Shown: positions 1 to 11,325, numbered from the stretch's first letter. The stretch: 64,000 nt of DNA from Plazaster borealis (GCA_021014325.1 CM037474.1:5274488-5338487), one strand, 5' to 3'. Notes: generated by a model from the sequence alone, not told the origin. Translations and numbers: made by a program.

Positions 1-95
1 TCTGCTTGACAATTTTTCTGCTAAGCAAAAAATAAATGAGCAGGAAACCAGTCACAGGATGTTCATATTTACAGAAAAGTGGTGTATACACACAT
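1..95 (+). mobile_element. AAGCAG-type inverted-repeat element, truncated by the window edge
   Basis: Matches the right part of the family at 45.2, 45.7-46.1 and 63.4 kb (TTTTTCTGCTAAGCAAAAA, then GAGCAGGAAACCAGTCACA). The left end is outside the window. Confidence 0.6.
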
Positions 96-114
96 GTAGC
101 TTTTTGATCAAGTG

Positions 115-375
115 TTAAAAGATAGTCGGGTGCCGGTTCCAGTCCCGGTTTTGACACTTGTGTCCTTAAAGCGAGACACTTGAACATTATTGCTTCGTCC
201 TCAGATGGGATATAAAGCAGGAAGTCCCGTACCTTGTGTAATGATAAAATAACCCAGTACACTTATTGTAAAGAGAAGGGATTTGCCCCGGTGTTTCTGG
301 CATAGTCTGGCAGCAATATGTGCCACCTCACCTTGTATCCCTTTCAATGTGTGGTATTATGGTTGCTTGTTCTCA
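115..375 (+). mobile_element. SINE, tRNA-like head, body 1 (5'-truncated)
   Basis: Retains the B box (GGTTCCAGTCCC), then GACACTTGTGTCCTTAAAGC and ATTGCTTCGTCC, then the body-1 blocks AACCCAGTACACTTATTG and CACCTTGTATCCC. The A-box half is lost or diverged. Confidence 0.7.
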
Positions 376-542
376 TAAAATCATTCCTAACAATCTCCAC
401 ATGATTTGAGAATTCACGCCAGGAGTGTCATTTAGACATGGAATTTTATAAATGTACACTATTATCAAGTAATAAACCACAAGGGAAACTGACTGAGTAA
501 ATTTTACACAATTTGGGGTTGAACACAGAAAAATTTACTAGA

Positions 543-608
543 GAGAAACTTGAACCTGTGACCTCCGGATTAACGTGCCGGCGCTCTACCAACTGAGCTA
601 TCTCGCCC
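543..608 (-). repeat. tRNA-like unit (left arm of a head-to-head pair)
   Basis: Minus strand: AGGGCGAGATAGCTCAGTTG (A box) to AGGTCACAGGTTCAAGTTTC (B box). The B-box stem pairs poorly and the acceptor stem is absent, so this is a SINE-type tRNA relic and not a functional tRNA gene. Confidence 0.6.
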
Positions 609-628
609 TAATGTTGGCAGTCTCCCTA

Positions 629-702
629 GGGCTAGATAGCTCAGTTGGTAGAGCGCCGCACGTTAATTTGGAAGTGGCAAGGTTCAAGTCCCGCTCTGGT
701 CA
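629..702 (+). repeat. tRNA-like unit (right arm of a head-to-head pair)
   Basis: GGGCTAGATAGCTCAGTTGG to AAGGTTCAAGTCCCGCTCTG. Same family as the left arm, in opposite orientation, ~20 bp away. The pair can form a long hairpin. Confidence 0.6.
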
Positions 703-1194
703 ATTTTTATTTGTTCAACCCGAAAGTATAAATATTATTATTAAAAGTCATGCTCCTGTTAATAAAGAGTACTGCAGAGTCGTCTTCAAAGAAGACAAAT
801 TTTTTTCGCCCGGATTGTGGAAGAACTCCCAATATCACAGAGTCAATAAACATTTCAAATGTGCAACGCTGTCGATCTATAACACCAGGGTCTTTAATAC
901 ATCGCCAATGAAGATTAAAATTCCACTGGATTATTACCTCATGCCCAAACTGGAGATTTGGGAATTAATGAAGTGCGATGTGTATTCATTATTCAAGCTG
1001 CACCCATCGAGCCCCCCCCCAAACTATCGATTCTTTCCTGTGCTACCTTATTCACGACTGATGTGAGAAAAACAGGGCCTCTTGACTGTGTGGGTTTGGG
1101 GGGAAGGTGTTGTAATTCTTCGGATGTAATTACTGTTGAAGACGGATCTTACATGTCCTTGTCCGATGCGTAATCAATGATAAAAAAAAAAGTG

Positions 1195-1553
1195 TTTAAA
1201 GGGAAAGTAATCACTCTTAAAATAATTTTAAATAAAAACTTACTTGGTTAGAAGTACAGTTAGCTTTGGATAATATAAAGCATTTTTAGAAACATTTCAC
1301 TTCGAAGTAGTGTGGTTGTGGAAAAAGAGTTTTTATCTCCCAAAATTTGAATCTGAGAGATTGTGTATTCCAATTACGGATTATTCTTCCTGCGTGGACA
1401 TATTCGCTCTGGATTTTAGGGCAATATCTCAAAAACGCGACCACCTTTTGAGATGAAATTTTCACAGGTTAGTTTTATTTTATATTATCTACATTTATCT
1501 AGGATTAAAACAATCAAGGTTCCAAAAACAAAAAGGTATACTTTCCCTTTAAA
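1195..1553 (-). mobile_element. TTTAAA-flanked MITE, type A
   Basis: Type A elements are ~360-400 bp and bounded by TTTAAAGGG and CCCTTTAAA. They carry GTATACGTTTGGTAAT-like inverted ends, the internal block AACTTACTTGGTAAGAAG, a central palindrome around ATCTGAGAAACGTTACTG, and a TTTCACAGGTTAGTTTTAT block. No coding capacity: non-autonomous DNA-transposon type. Strand is arbitrary and here follows the reading in which the TTTTGAGATATTG block comes first. Confidence 0.8.
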
Positions 1554-1974
1554 GTAGAGTTGTCTTACGTGTCGTGATAACATTATAGGAATTCTTAGAG
1601 CAGCTCCTAGCTAGGGAAGGTGACAACAACACACTCCTTTCATTTCTATTGATCTAAAAGTCATTTCTTTTGTTCCCTTTATTTTCAGTCAATACAATAT
1701 GAAATTTATAAGAAAGTTCACAATAGACGCCATCTTTACGGGCAACTTAAAGGTTTTTGTTTTGAGCTGCGTCAGGCATTCTAACTTTTCTGCCGTAGTA
1801 GCCAAGTGGTTCAATGACCATTCATGCAAGAAGTTTGATCAAACTCCCTCGTGCCGCCCGCGGTATTTACGCATCACGCACCGTTGTGTGTTAAAAAAAT
1901 TGATTGATTTGCCAGTAAAGATGGCTTGACTTTACATAGTCTGACATCAAGTCGGAAGATCCATATTCTTCATA

Positions 1975-2440
1975 CACTAATAATACAGAGTATAAATTTG
2001 TAATGCGCCAAAATCCACCAAATTAAGGTGCTCAAGGTGCACGAGAGTGAATCCTCACACAATAAAGAAAGAGGAAAATCATACAAAGAACAATTACAGA
2101 TACGCCATATATGTAACAAGCTAGTTTTCAAACTAATCTTCAAAGTTTCAACACTATAAATATTACAAATTTGTCGTGGTAAGTCATTCCAGAGAGTGGG
2201 TCCAGCATGCGAAAACGACCTATCACCCCATGATTTCCTACTCTCAAAAACATGTAGCAAGCAAGTATTAGAAGATCGAAGAGATCGTACAGGAGTATAT
2301 GGTTTAACCAAAGAAATATTATACAAATAGGAGCAGAACCATGTATGCAATGAAAGATAAGCAACAGAAGTTTGAAAGCAATATGAGATTCGATGGGTAG
2401 CCAGTGAAGTGACTTCACTAGCGTCACAATGTGTCCAAAT
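1975..2440 (-). pseudogene. Decayed non-LTR RT C-terminal fragment
   Basis: Two minus-strand frames must be combined. The first gives LVKSLHWLPIESHIAFKLLL and FHCIHGSAP; after a frameshift near 2340 the second gives YTPVRSLRSSN, GDRSFSHAGPTLWNDLP and LKTSLL. These are standard C-terminal RT-tail motifs of CR1/Jockey-group LINEs. The catalytic core is missing and the frame is broken. It differs from the 49-kb element, so it is a separate family or much older. Confidence 0.8.
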
Positions 2441-2702
2441 TCAGGCCTGAAATTACAAGGAGGCAACAGAGGCCATGGTCTATGTTGCCCCTGGTCTTGG
2501 CCTTGGTGCCCCTTCAAAAGTTTCACATAGACTTTAAGATTTTTGCAATAGAAGCACCCTTTGCAAAATGACAATGGCCTTGCCCTCTCAAAGTTGAAAT
2601 TCCAGGCCTGCAAATTGCAACTTTGAATGTGGGGTAAGGATCCAATTTGCCGGGGGGGGGGGGGAGAGGGGGGAGGGGGTCATTTTGGCTTGGCAACGGT
2701 AG

Positions 2703-3072
2703 TTTAAAGGGAAGGTATAGGTTTGGTAATCACTCTTAAAATTGATGGCAATAAAAACTTACTTGGTAGTACAGCAGCTTTCGATAGTATAAGGCATTTA
2801 GAGAATCATTTCACTTTGAAGTAATGTGGTTATGGAAAAAGAAATCAGTTTTTATCCCCCGAAAAATTTGAATCTGAGAAACATTACTGACAGTTATTTC
2901 TCCTGTGTGGACATAACCGCTCCCTATTTTTGGCGATATCTCAAAAACGCTACCACCTTTTGAAATGAAATTTTCACAGTTTAGTTTTATTGTATATATT
3001 TACATTAATATAGGTTTAAAACAATCGAACGGTTCCAAAAACCAAAGGTAAAGTGCCTACTTTGCCTTTAAA
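2703..3072 (-). mobile_element. TTTAAA-flanked MITE, type A
   Basis: Second type A copy, same orientation as the one at 1.2 kb, with both TTTAAA boundaries present. The central palindrome is shortened. Confidence 0.8.
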
Positions 3073-3087
3073 ACGGTATGCAATGTT

Positions 3088-3292
3088 ATTTGGTTTGCGG
3101 TAACACCATGTGTGTATCTACTTGCCAGGTAGAGTTTGTTCTTAGAGAACTGTCTTGCTTAATTCTACTACCGCGGAGTAGATTGTTCGGGTGTTCGGGA
3201 GACTTCTCAGTTCTGAAAAGAACTGTCTTGTTTATTAACTATTACCTGGGCGGAAGGTATAGAATTAGGCTGGGACTACTACTTTAGCTATA
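3088..3292 (-). mobile_element. Retroelement-like repeat with constant 3' end (copy 1)
   Basis: Low-coordinate boundary GGTTTGCGGTAACACCATGT is identical to that of the copies at 18.3 and 53.6 kb, whereas the other end varies. Contains small hairpins: CTACTTGCCAGGTAG, TTCTTAGAGAA, GTTCTGAAAAGAAC. Read on the minus strand this is a fixed 3' end with variable 5' truncation. Confidence 0.65.
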
Positions 3293-3631
3293 GGTATGCA
3301 ATGTTGTTTTACAAGTCTTGGTGAAATTTGGATTGAGGGGCATGCAAAGGGTCTTTTGGGGGTCGAAGTGGCTCTTGCCTCTCCCCACCCTCCCTCCAAT
3401 ACGTTAATTGCAAATTGAGGTGAAGGAATACATCAGCGTTCTCCCTTAACACTGGTCCGCCGGCAGAATGCCATTTAAAACACCAGAGGACCAGTCAAAT
3501 TTCACGCCAAGTGGTCCCGCTGGCTAGTTCAGTGTAGAAAAGCATCCATATTTAATTTGAAGTACATGTATGGACTACTGAAAAAGCTGATGCACTTAAT
3601 GAAATGACAAGGTACTGGTCCTGCTGGCTAG

Positions 3632-3816
3632 AATCGTTTCTCAGATTCAATCACTTTGGGTGAAAAAATTATCCTAACCACATTACTTCGAAGGGAATCC
3701 TTTCTCAAAATAGTTTATACTATCATTGTATCAGCAGCTGCAGTGCTTCTCATCAAGTAAGTTTTTAAGGTCATTAAGTTTTGGAGCAGTTACCAATCTA
3801 TGACCCTCCCTTTAAA
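3632..3816 (-). mobile_element. Type D MITE, end fragment
   Basis: Reverse-oriented end of type D, finishing TATGACCCTCCCTTTAAA on the plus strand. It abuts the type C element through one shared TTTAAA. Confidence 0.65.
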
Positions 3817-4145
3817 GGCCCTGTACACTATTGGTAAGATCGAAAAACACAAATGTTCACAGATTCACACACAACTTACATGATTTAAAGTAACTAATGG
3901 TAGAAAGGGTTCCTTAAAATGTTTCTGCCTAAAATGCTATCGTTTCTGAGAAATGAGTAAAACAATAGTTTTTATTACGCGCGATAAAAACTTGATGTTT
4001 GAAAAAACAGAAAACACACCGTGACCTCGATGACCAGGTAAATTGAGGTAAACTTTCACAGGTTTGTTTGTTCATGCATATGTTGAATCACAAAAAATGT
4101 GGACACTGATTTTGAGCTGTTACGCAAGTGCGCAATACCTTTAAG
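3811..4145 (+). mobile_element. TTTAAA-flanked MITE, type C
   Basis: Starts TTTAAAGGCCCTGTACACTA and ends GCAATACCTTTAA. Internal blocks GATTTAAAGTAACTAATGG and AACTTTCACAGGTTTGTTTG mirror the type A/B layout, but the ends differ. It shares its left TTTAAA with a type D fragment. Confidence 0.65.
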
Positions 4146-4599
4146 CAATATTTAATTTAATTATCTGAGGTAACGGAACAACTTTATTGGAAGAGTGATA
4201 TCTCTTCTTACACCTCAATTAGACTAAATGCACTGTTATTACAAAATATTGACTGAATTTTATTCAGCGCACTTTCTTTCTACATCAGTAATTTCCCCCG
4301 TGAGGCGACTCACAAAGTCATTCCCAACCTCAAAAAATAAAAAAACATACCGTTTTATAATAGAGAGGCCCAATGTCTACACATTAACGACCAATCAGGT
4401 CCCAACAAGAACATTTAAGGCTTGCACTAAAATGCTCAATCAGAATCAAGATCTTTCTCATATAGATTTATTCAAGGACAAATCACTTGCCCTTTCACAG
4501 GTGAAGTACATTACATGACCAAAACTTGAATAGCACTTTCTCACTTAAATCTTAAATCACTTTAATCTCACTCTTTGCGAGTCCAGTGTGGAACCAGAC

Positions 4600-5095
4600 T
4601 ATGAAGCACATAATCCAAACAGTGCTGCTTTCCTGGCTGATAACCCTTGTTGACAATACTATATGAACTGGCTCTCCTCGAATTTGCCAGTCTAGATGAT
4701 TAGATGATTCTCTTAAAACATCACCCTCTCTATCTGTCTTTGGTAAAAACTTAAGAGCTCGGTTCCTTGACTCATATTCATAAACTAAGGTGTAGTTTGT
4801 AAGCTATGTTGACTTTGTCTCACAATTGTCTTGTCTGCTTCATTTTGTCCTGCGTCCATGTTTTACGGTACCTTGGTTTTATGTTTGTCTGTCCATAGGT
4901 TAGGGAACCATTGCGTCTTGCTTAACCTTATACCTAAATGTTGTCATTAATTTCCTGCTTATTATTGAACTACTGTGTGTACTTTATATATATCAAATCT
5001 CATTCTAATGTATAACTTGTATAATTTCTACATGATTTTGAATTATTGTAATGAATGACAGCATTGAAACAATAAATCTAAATGAATGAATGACC
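4600..5095 (+). mobile_element. Possible LINE 3' end with (AATG)n tail
   Basis: Non-coding sequence ending AATAAATCTAAATGAATGAATG, resembling the 3' terminus and short tandem tail of CR1/L2-type LINEs. No RT coding sequence is attached. Identity rests on the tail only. Confidence 0.3.
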
Positions 5096-5243
5096 ACACA
5101 AACAAAGGAACAAACTTAAATAATCAGAAAATACAGGAATATCACCCATATTTAAAAAGCAGAAACCATTTTCCCGCACTTAATAAATTTATAACAAAAG
5201 CAAAATTAAGGCCAGACGTTGAACAAAATTAGAAAACGGAGAC

Positions 5244-5409
5244 TAAAGCATGGTTCATACTTCATGCGAATGCAAATGCGAAGCGAATTTTGACGTCACA
5301 AATTCACTCTGCTCATCTCTTCCGAAAACATTTGCAGCAAAAACAGAGCTGTGACGTCAAATTCGCTTCGCACGAAGCATAATTCGCTGGAAGTATGAAC
5401 CGGGCTTTA
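5244..5409. mobile_element. GGTTCATAC-type MITE
   Basis: 166 bp with inverted ends TAAAGCATGGTTCATACTTC and GAAGTATGAACCGGGCTTTA. The interior carries two CRE octamers (TGACGTCA at 5291 and 5352) within an inner inverted repeat. Confidence 0.8.
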
Positions 5410-5699
5410 GACTTGGTAGGCCTACTTTGTACACATTGCTTTATTAAATATGACAGGTTTCAAGGTTGGCAGGAAGAACCAAGCTGACGTTCAAAAGGTA
5501 AGTGCTATATAATACACCAAATGGACCACTAATCACCCAATGGCACTGACTGCAATAAACAAAACACTGGACAGTGTGGACAGCTCTACTGTTCAAATAA
5601 ACAGAATTGTCACATCGTAGTCTAGAAACTTTCATACTTGATTTATGTTTACATCCGATCAGGTCTTAATGCATGCGACCAGATAATTTTGTCTTTAAA

Positions 5700-5960
5700 A
5701 GCTCATTCTGAAAGAAAAAAAAAGTGGGTTTTGGATTTAAGTCCTTCAAATAAAACAGTTCTTGCTGTATTATATTTTGTTTTTACCCTTACACCGATGT
5801 GTGTAAAGTACTGTATACTCAGTACTTTCCCGAGTCCTTTGAAAATATCCACAGGCATATTACTTGGGTGGGATTCGAACCCTTTATAAATACTTATTGT
5901 TGTTAGTATCATTACTACAGATCTCACCTGTACAGACTGTGCAAGTCTTGCTTGTATTTG
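5700..5960 (-). mobile_element. Possible tRNA-derived SINE
   Basis: Minus strand contains GGGTTCGAATCCCACCC, a near-ideal B box, preceded by CCTGTGAGATCTGTAGTAATG. No second copy in the window, so family and ends are uncertain. Confidence 0.35.
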
Positions 5961-6894
5961 AACTTCTTGGACAAAGTTGGTCCCAACCATATTGAGTTTT
6001 ACATGTGCACGATTCTGTTTCTTCAAATACTTTAGTTTAATGTAGTTTTTTATGGCTATACAAAATTATATCGTATTGTTGGGAAAGTGAAATTTATCCA
6101 TGAAATATATGGAAGTAACGTAAATTTTTACAAATCAACAAAGAAAACCTGTGAGTGAGACTTGACCTCTGTTCCCGGTTACTTGTAAACAATTAAGAAT
6201 TTTGCCCAGCTGACGTTCATGTTATCATTAAACCTTTGTAGCGGTCGCACAAATTCGGATGTGATTCTGAAGCTTTCTCGTCCCTAGTTAAAATTTTATT
6301 TCAATGTTACTTTTAAAATATTAATTACAAGTGCAATAAAAATTGAAATTGTATTAATAGCATATGCTCATTAGTAGTTTTAATAGAATTTAAAAAGAAG
6401 AGTTGATTTCATAACAAAATATAAGTCTTCATTCGAGTTGTTTTATAATTTTGTTTATATGTGCCAGACTCGCACATTATTTTTAAAGATTTATCTTTTA
6501 TGGATTTTGTTGAATTTATCACAAAAATTGCTGCAATAAATTTTTCACACACAACTCATGACAGTCTACATAAATGATTTAAGAGTAGAAACATTCCTTG
6601 ACTTTACCACTTGATAATTTACATATTATTCTCGAGACCAAGGTTTTTAAAATGACAATATTTAACGCTCTCATGAAAATTCCCGAAGAGAATAAAAGTC
6701 TTACCCTGAACCCACACAGCGGATTATAGAGAAATTACTAAGATTGATTATTATCAACCGCCGTGGTTAAGATGACAAATCTTAAATAGAAAACCTTTGT
6801 TTGTTATCTTTGTCGCTCCATTGTTATCACAACGTCTTAGCGCATGGCGTGCCCTGACGCAGATGAAGTACGCCTTGAACTCCACTCTTGATGG
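5961..6894. other. AT-rich intergenic sequence, nothing recognised
   Basis: Strongly AT-rich, no repeat with a second copy in the window and no credible ORF. Confidence 0.5.
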
Positions 6895-7020
6895 GCAAGA
6901 TAGGAATTCTCCCGGGATGTTAAAGAGGGACTCCAAGGTCAAATTCAGTTTTGTGATGCACTAATTTTGTCAATAGATAGAGTCCTCGTGAAAGAGGAGA
7001 AAAGAAATACAAGTCTCAAG
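6895..7020 (+). repeat. Single diverged unit of the 132-bp repeat
   Basis: GGTCAAATTCAGTTTTGTGATG, TCAATAGATAGAGTCCTC, AAAGAGGAGAAAAGAAATAC. Includes the AAAGAGGG-TCAAGGTC-type leader found at the start of the 40-kb array, so it probably represents the ancestral single-copy element. (First string is quoted as two overlapping blocks: GGTCAAATTCAG and TTTTGTGATG.). Confidence 0.75.
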
Positions 7021-7044
7021 GCGAGTTTTGGCAATTCATACTTC

Positions 7045-7300
7045 CACTGTGTTCGTTTGTGAATGCTGCTGCCGGAGATGCGGTTGGTACCCGCTGTCAC
7101 CTCGAGGTGGATGGATTTGACATTCTTATTGAAAATACTGTGACAGTTTTTTGTTGCTGTTTTCTCAAGAAGTAAACACTGTATTTAGCTGAAACTTTCA
7201 CATGCGACTTAAATTGTATCTTTATTGACAATAAAGCCTATAAATCAGCATTATGCTGACAACAAAACAACAATCGATGACCATGACCCTATCTTTAGAG
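7045..7300 (+). mobile_element. Type D MITE, right half
   Basis: Begins in the GTTCGTTTGTGAATGCTGC block and runs to ATGACCCTATCTTTAGAG. The left half is missing, replaced by sequence related to the 132-bp array. Confidence 0.72.
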
Positions 7301-7439
7301 GGCTTGTTTGTATCAATTGAAGTAATTATTCAGTGTGTTTTCAATAAAATAGTATGTTCTTATTGCACATTCTTTTATATTCCCTATACATTTATATTTG
7401 TTTAATTGCATTTTTGTTGAATCCAGTAGGTAATTTTTT

Positions 7440-7800
7440 TTTTTAAAGAGAGATCGCTTAACCTCACAAGGCCGGCCGGGCCACTTCAAGGTAAGGGCTA
7501 CACTTAACTGATTTGAGCTATCGACTATCACCAGGAGCACGTTGCCACCTACTCCTGGGGCTGAAACAGGGTTACCCCCTTCACAGTCCGTAAGGATGTA
7601 GGCATGGGTATCATCCACTAGGAGCCTGGCTGGTAGAGCAGAATGCAATACCTTCCCAAATTGTTACGAAGCAATTATGGTTAAGTGCCTTGCTCAAGGG
7701 TACAAGTGTCATGACCGGGATTCGAACCCACACTCTGCTGCTGATAACACCAGAGCTTGGGTCCGGTGAAATGATAACTCCAAGGGTTACTGACACCTTA
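7440..7800 (-). mobile_element. SINE, tRNA-like head plus body 2
   Basis: Reverse-oriented relative of the 44.6-kb SINE over its whole length, including GGTTACCCCCTTCACAGTCC and TGCCACCTACTCCTGGGG (plus strand). It carries an extra ~25-bp AGGCCGGCCGGGCC-type segment near the tail. Confidence 0.82.
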
Positions 7801-8104
7801 TTGATATTTTTTACTTGTCCTCAATATTTGTTTCATCTCTTGCGGTGTGAGCCTGGGAACTGATTGTAAAACTGATCAACCATCTCTAATTAACTTCCAT
7901 CACACTCTGAATCAAGATTTTAAAACAAGATTGTACATACATTTAAAAACAATTGACCCATGAAACTACAGCGGCTGTAAGATCAGAAATAAGATTCTAG
8001 CAGGAAATGGTGGACTGGGGTGGTACCATTCCCCCTTTTTTTCCCGTTTAATTTCATTACACATCCAACAGCGCAATTGCGACACTAACTGGATGAATAG
8101 AAGA

Positions 8105-8283
8105 AAATGAAGAAATGTTCAGTTTTAGACGTGGGAGGAAAACCCCAATGGGGGGAAAAACCCACGCAATCAGGTAGGGACTGAAAACCCAATCCACATT
8201 AAGAGCTCCAGTCTAAAGTGGGGTTCGAACCAGAGTCCACAGATGTGAAAGGCAGGAAAAGAAACCACTGAGCCAATCTGTTT
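8105..8283 (-). mobile_element. SINE, second tRNA-like family
   Basis: Reverse-oriented copy: plus strand GAAATGTTCAGTTTTAGACG, GGGACTGAAAACCCAATCCA and GGTTCGAACCAGAGTCCACA. The region between A and B boxes is partly decayed. Confidence 0.75.
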
Positions 8284-9170
8284 TGTAACCCTTTCATGCA
8301 CCATTTATTTTAGTGATAAATTGATCATATGGACACAATAATTGTTTACTTAATTGTTTTGCAATTGGCAACCCCCCATTAACAGGTCACAATAGCGCCC
8401 TCAAGAGTCCTCTTTCAAATTCTGAAAACTGTGTGGCTGTGCGATGTTTATTTTCTGTTTGACAACTATTTTTCTGAAGGGATTCAAACCAGTCGCTAGC
8501 GACTGGTCGGCGAGTGAAAGAGTTAAAAGAGAGAGGTCATTGCAAACTGTGGCACAACCAAGGTGAACGCAAGGGACTGCACATTTTTTCTTACTTCTCA
8601 TAAAAAAAAAATCTTCTTTTTTTCATAGAGATAACAGACAAAGAAAATTATTCCTTTTTTCATAGAGATAACAAAATAACAAAATAAAAAGGGAAGAGAA
8701 TATTTTGGGGCCCTGCTATGTATTTACTGTTTCACTTGGTATTTTACATGAGTTCCCCCCCGCCCCCATACCTAAGCCCCACCCCCACACCTGCTGAATG
8801 CAGAATTTATTTCCCAGTCCCCCTAAGTTTGCTCTATTGCTGCACCACTGATTTCAGAACCCTAGTTCTACATTCACATTGCCTGTGGTGTTAATATACA
8901 GCCATGCCGCTCCTCATCAATCAGAACGAGTATTAATAGGAATCCGAAAGCTTGTCAACATTAAATTGCAATTTCCATTGTGATGGTAAATTAAAAGACA
9001 ACGGCTTCACGAGAAATTAGACGTATAATGAGAAGTGACGTCTCTGTTGACCCAAAGAGAAAGCTTTATTGATACATTGAGGAGCTGTATGGAGACTTGC
9101 TCTCTGATGGGGATAATTAAAAAACAACATGGAAGAGAAGCGTGCATAATAATGTGAGGAGTATGTTCTA
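8284..9170. other. Intergenic, nothing recognised
   Basis: Only a short duplicated TTTTTTCATAGAGATAACA (8618 and 8656) and C-rich runs. No gene signal. Confidence 0.5.
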
Positions 9171-10041
9171 GTGATGGCAGTCAAGACCACAATGTCCGAG
9201 ACTGAGACCTCCCCGTCCGAGACCTCAATGTCCGAAACCGATACTTCAATGTCCGAGACTGCAACCAAGACCTCAATGTCCGATGGGGAGACCGAGACTT
9301 CATCAGAGACCAAAACCGAGACCAACACCTCAATGTTCGAGACTGAGACCTCCCTGTCCTAGACCTCAATGTCCGAGACCGAGACTTTAATGTCCGAGCG
9401 AGACCAAGCCCTCAATGTCCGAGACCGAGACTGAGGCCTCAATGTCCGAGACCGAGACCGAGACTTCATCAGAGACCAAAACCGAGACCAACACCTCAAT
9501 GTTCGAGACTGAGACCTCCCTGTCCTAGACCTCAATGTCCGAGACCGAGACTTTAATGTCCGAGCGAGACCAAGCCCTCAATGTCCGAGACCGAGACTGA
9601 GGCCTCAATGTCCGAGACCGAAACCAAGACCTCAATGTCCGATACCGAGACCGAGACTTCATCAGAGACCAAAACCGAGACCAACACCTCAATGTTCGAG
9701 ACTGAGACCTCCCTGTCCTAGACCTCAATGTCCGAGACCGAGACTTTAATGTCCGAGCGAGACCAAGCCCTCAATGTCCGAGACCGAGACTGAGGCCTCA
9801 ATGTCCGAGACCGAAACCAAGACCTCAATGTCCGATACCGAGACCGAGACTTCATCAGAGACCAAAACCGAGACCAACACCTCAATGTTCGAGACTGAGA
9901 CCTCCCTGTCCTAGACCTCAATGTCCGAGACCGAGACTTTAATGTCCGAGCGAGACCAAGCCCTCAATGTCCGAGACCGAGACTGAGGCCTCAATGTCCA
10001 AGACCGAGATCAAGACCTCAGTTTCCGAGACCGAGACCAAG
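9171..10041 (+). repeat. GAGACC/GTCCGAGAC minisatellite with 193-bp higher-order unit
   Basis: Built from ~25-bp units around CCTCAATGTCCGAGACCGAG. From ~9530 it is organised in 193-bp higher-order repeats (9536-9728 and 9729-9921 almost identical), preceded by a ~168-bp version lacking one unit. The repeat length leaves several frames open, giving Ser/Thr- or Arg-rich spurious ORFs. Confidence 0.9.
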
Positions 10042-10257
10042 CCAACCTTCTTAATTTTCAATGGATTTTGAACTGCTGCTTTTCCCCTGTGTGATGGCTT
10101 TGCTCAGCCTTCACTATGGGTGTCACATAGCCACTATGCAACATGGGAAAAAGTGCGACGGCACTGCGTCACCCTCCAAGACAAAAAAAACCACATACAC
10201 AACACAATGCAAGCTTGAAAATTACATTTTCATCGATTTGTTACTACATTTTTCTAG

Positions 10258-10342
10258 GGAGAGACCGAGTCTGCAAAATAGGGACCAGGAAACAGCCAAG
10301 GCCTCCACAAATTGGGTCTCCAGACCGGTCTCGAGAAACACA
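10258..10342 (+). repeat. Outlying relic of the GAGACC minisatellite
   Basis: GGGAGAGACCGAGTCTGC and GGTCTCCAGACCGGTCTCGAG resemble the neighbouring array but lie 200 bp beyond its end. Confidence 0.35.
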
Positions 10343-10373
10343 GGTGTTTATTCTAAAAGACTATAGCCTTTTT

Positions 10374-10696
10374 CATACCTGCCAACACTGAAACCTCAGA
10401 AATAGGAACACCAGTTTTATGAGTCCACAGATAGCGGCGCAAGAAGCCGTGCAAGTAAAGCTTATTACATTTACACATATACAAATGATGTATGTATTTA
10501 AAACAACGTACAAAAATCAGTGTATCCCATAAGAAAATCTCTACTGTCGCAAGCAAATGGAACCCTCTTTTGCCAGAACTTTTTGATCTTGTTCATTGCC
10601 GTCTCTTGTCAGAAATAGGAATGTTCTGTTTTTTTGCGGCCTGTAATCTCAAAAATCTGGACAATTCCAATTAAATCTGAACAGTTGGCAGGTATG
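10374..10696. mobile_element. CATACCTGCCAAC-TIR MITE
   Basis: 323 bp with perfect 13-bp inverted ends CATACCTGCCAAC / GTTGGCAGGTATG, flanked by CTTTTT on each side (6-bp candidate target duplication). Both arms carry related AGAAATAGGAAC / AGAAATAGGAATG sequence. No coding function. Confidence 0.78.
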
Positions 10697-10894
10697 CTTT
10701 TTGAGATATGTCAGACACTATAATATGAGTGCACTGTTTGGTTTGAGTGAATACAGACAAATATCCCTCAAACCCACTAGTGTCACAGTATTGTGTCCAC
10801 CACATCTAAAAATGGCTTAAAATAGAATCACGACAATGGCAATATATTTTCAAAACACAAAGTGATGCATAGTCAGATGTATAAACAGAATCAT

Positions 10895-10921
10895 TCAATC
10901 AATCAATCAATCAATCAATCA
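10895..10921 (+). repeat. (TCAA)n microsatellite
   Basis: Nearly seven perfect TCAA units. Confidence 0.9.
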
Positions 10922-11129
10922 GATCTGGCTGGAGAGAGTTCCTCTATCAACACGGACTCCACATGTACACATGTAGGAGCAATTTTAAAACCAGAATGTT
11001 TCGTTGTAGAAAAGCTTGATACTAGATTGTGTCAATTCTTCATCAGTGTGATACTGAAGTTCATTTCATTTATTCTGGTTGTAAAGCCAAGGACTCTCAG
11101 ATAAGCGAACTTAATCACTGTACTAGCCA

Positions 11130-11325
11130 AGAACCCCATGGAGAGAAGACAAGGAAGGAAGTTTCAGTTGTATATGTGGGAGGAAAAACCCCAGAGAATT
11201 ATTCCAGAGAAAAGCCACGCAGTCAGGTAGGGACTGAAAACCCAATCCATATAGTGCCCCCGGCGTGATTTAAACCGAGTTCCTAGAGGTGGAAGGTAAG
11301 GAAAGATACTACTATGCCAACCCGA
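11130..11325 (-). mobile_element. SINE, second tRNA-like family (diverged)
   Basis: Plus strand GTGGGAGGAAAAACCCCAGA, CAGTCAGGTAGGGACTGAAA and GATTTAAACCGAGTTCCTAG. It has a small internal insertion (GAATTATTCCAGAG) and a weaker B box than the 54.8-kb copy. Confidence 0.7.

Noticed and set aside
543..702. Functional tRNA genes
   Set aside because: A and B boxes are present but the acceptor and T stems pair poorly and no terminator T-run follows; better explained as SINE-type relics. The same applies to the heads at 39.4, 44.6 and 25.2 kb.
575..1066. 163-codon ORF
   Set aside because: Begins inside the tRNA-like pair and has no recognisable motif; chance frame.
9181..9921. Arg/Ser- and Thr/Glu-rich ORFs
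   Set aside because: Frames through the GAGACC minisatellite; duplicate ORFs 193 bp apart simply mirror the repeat period.
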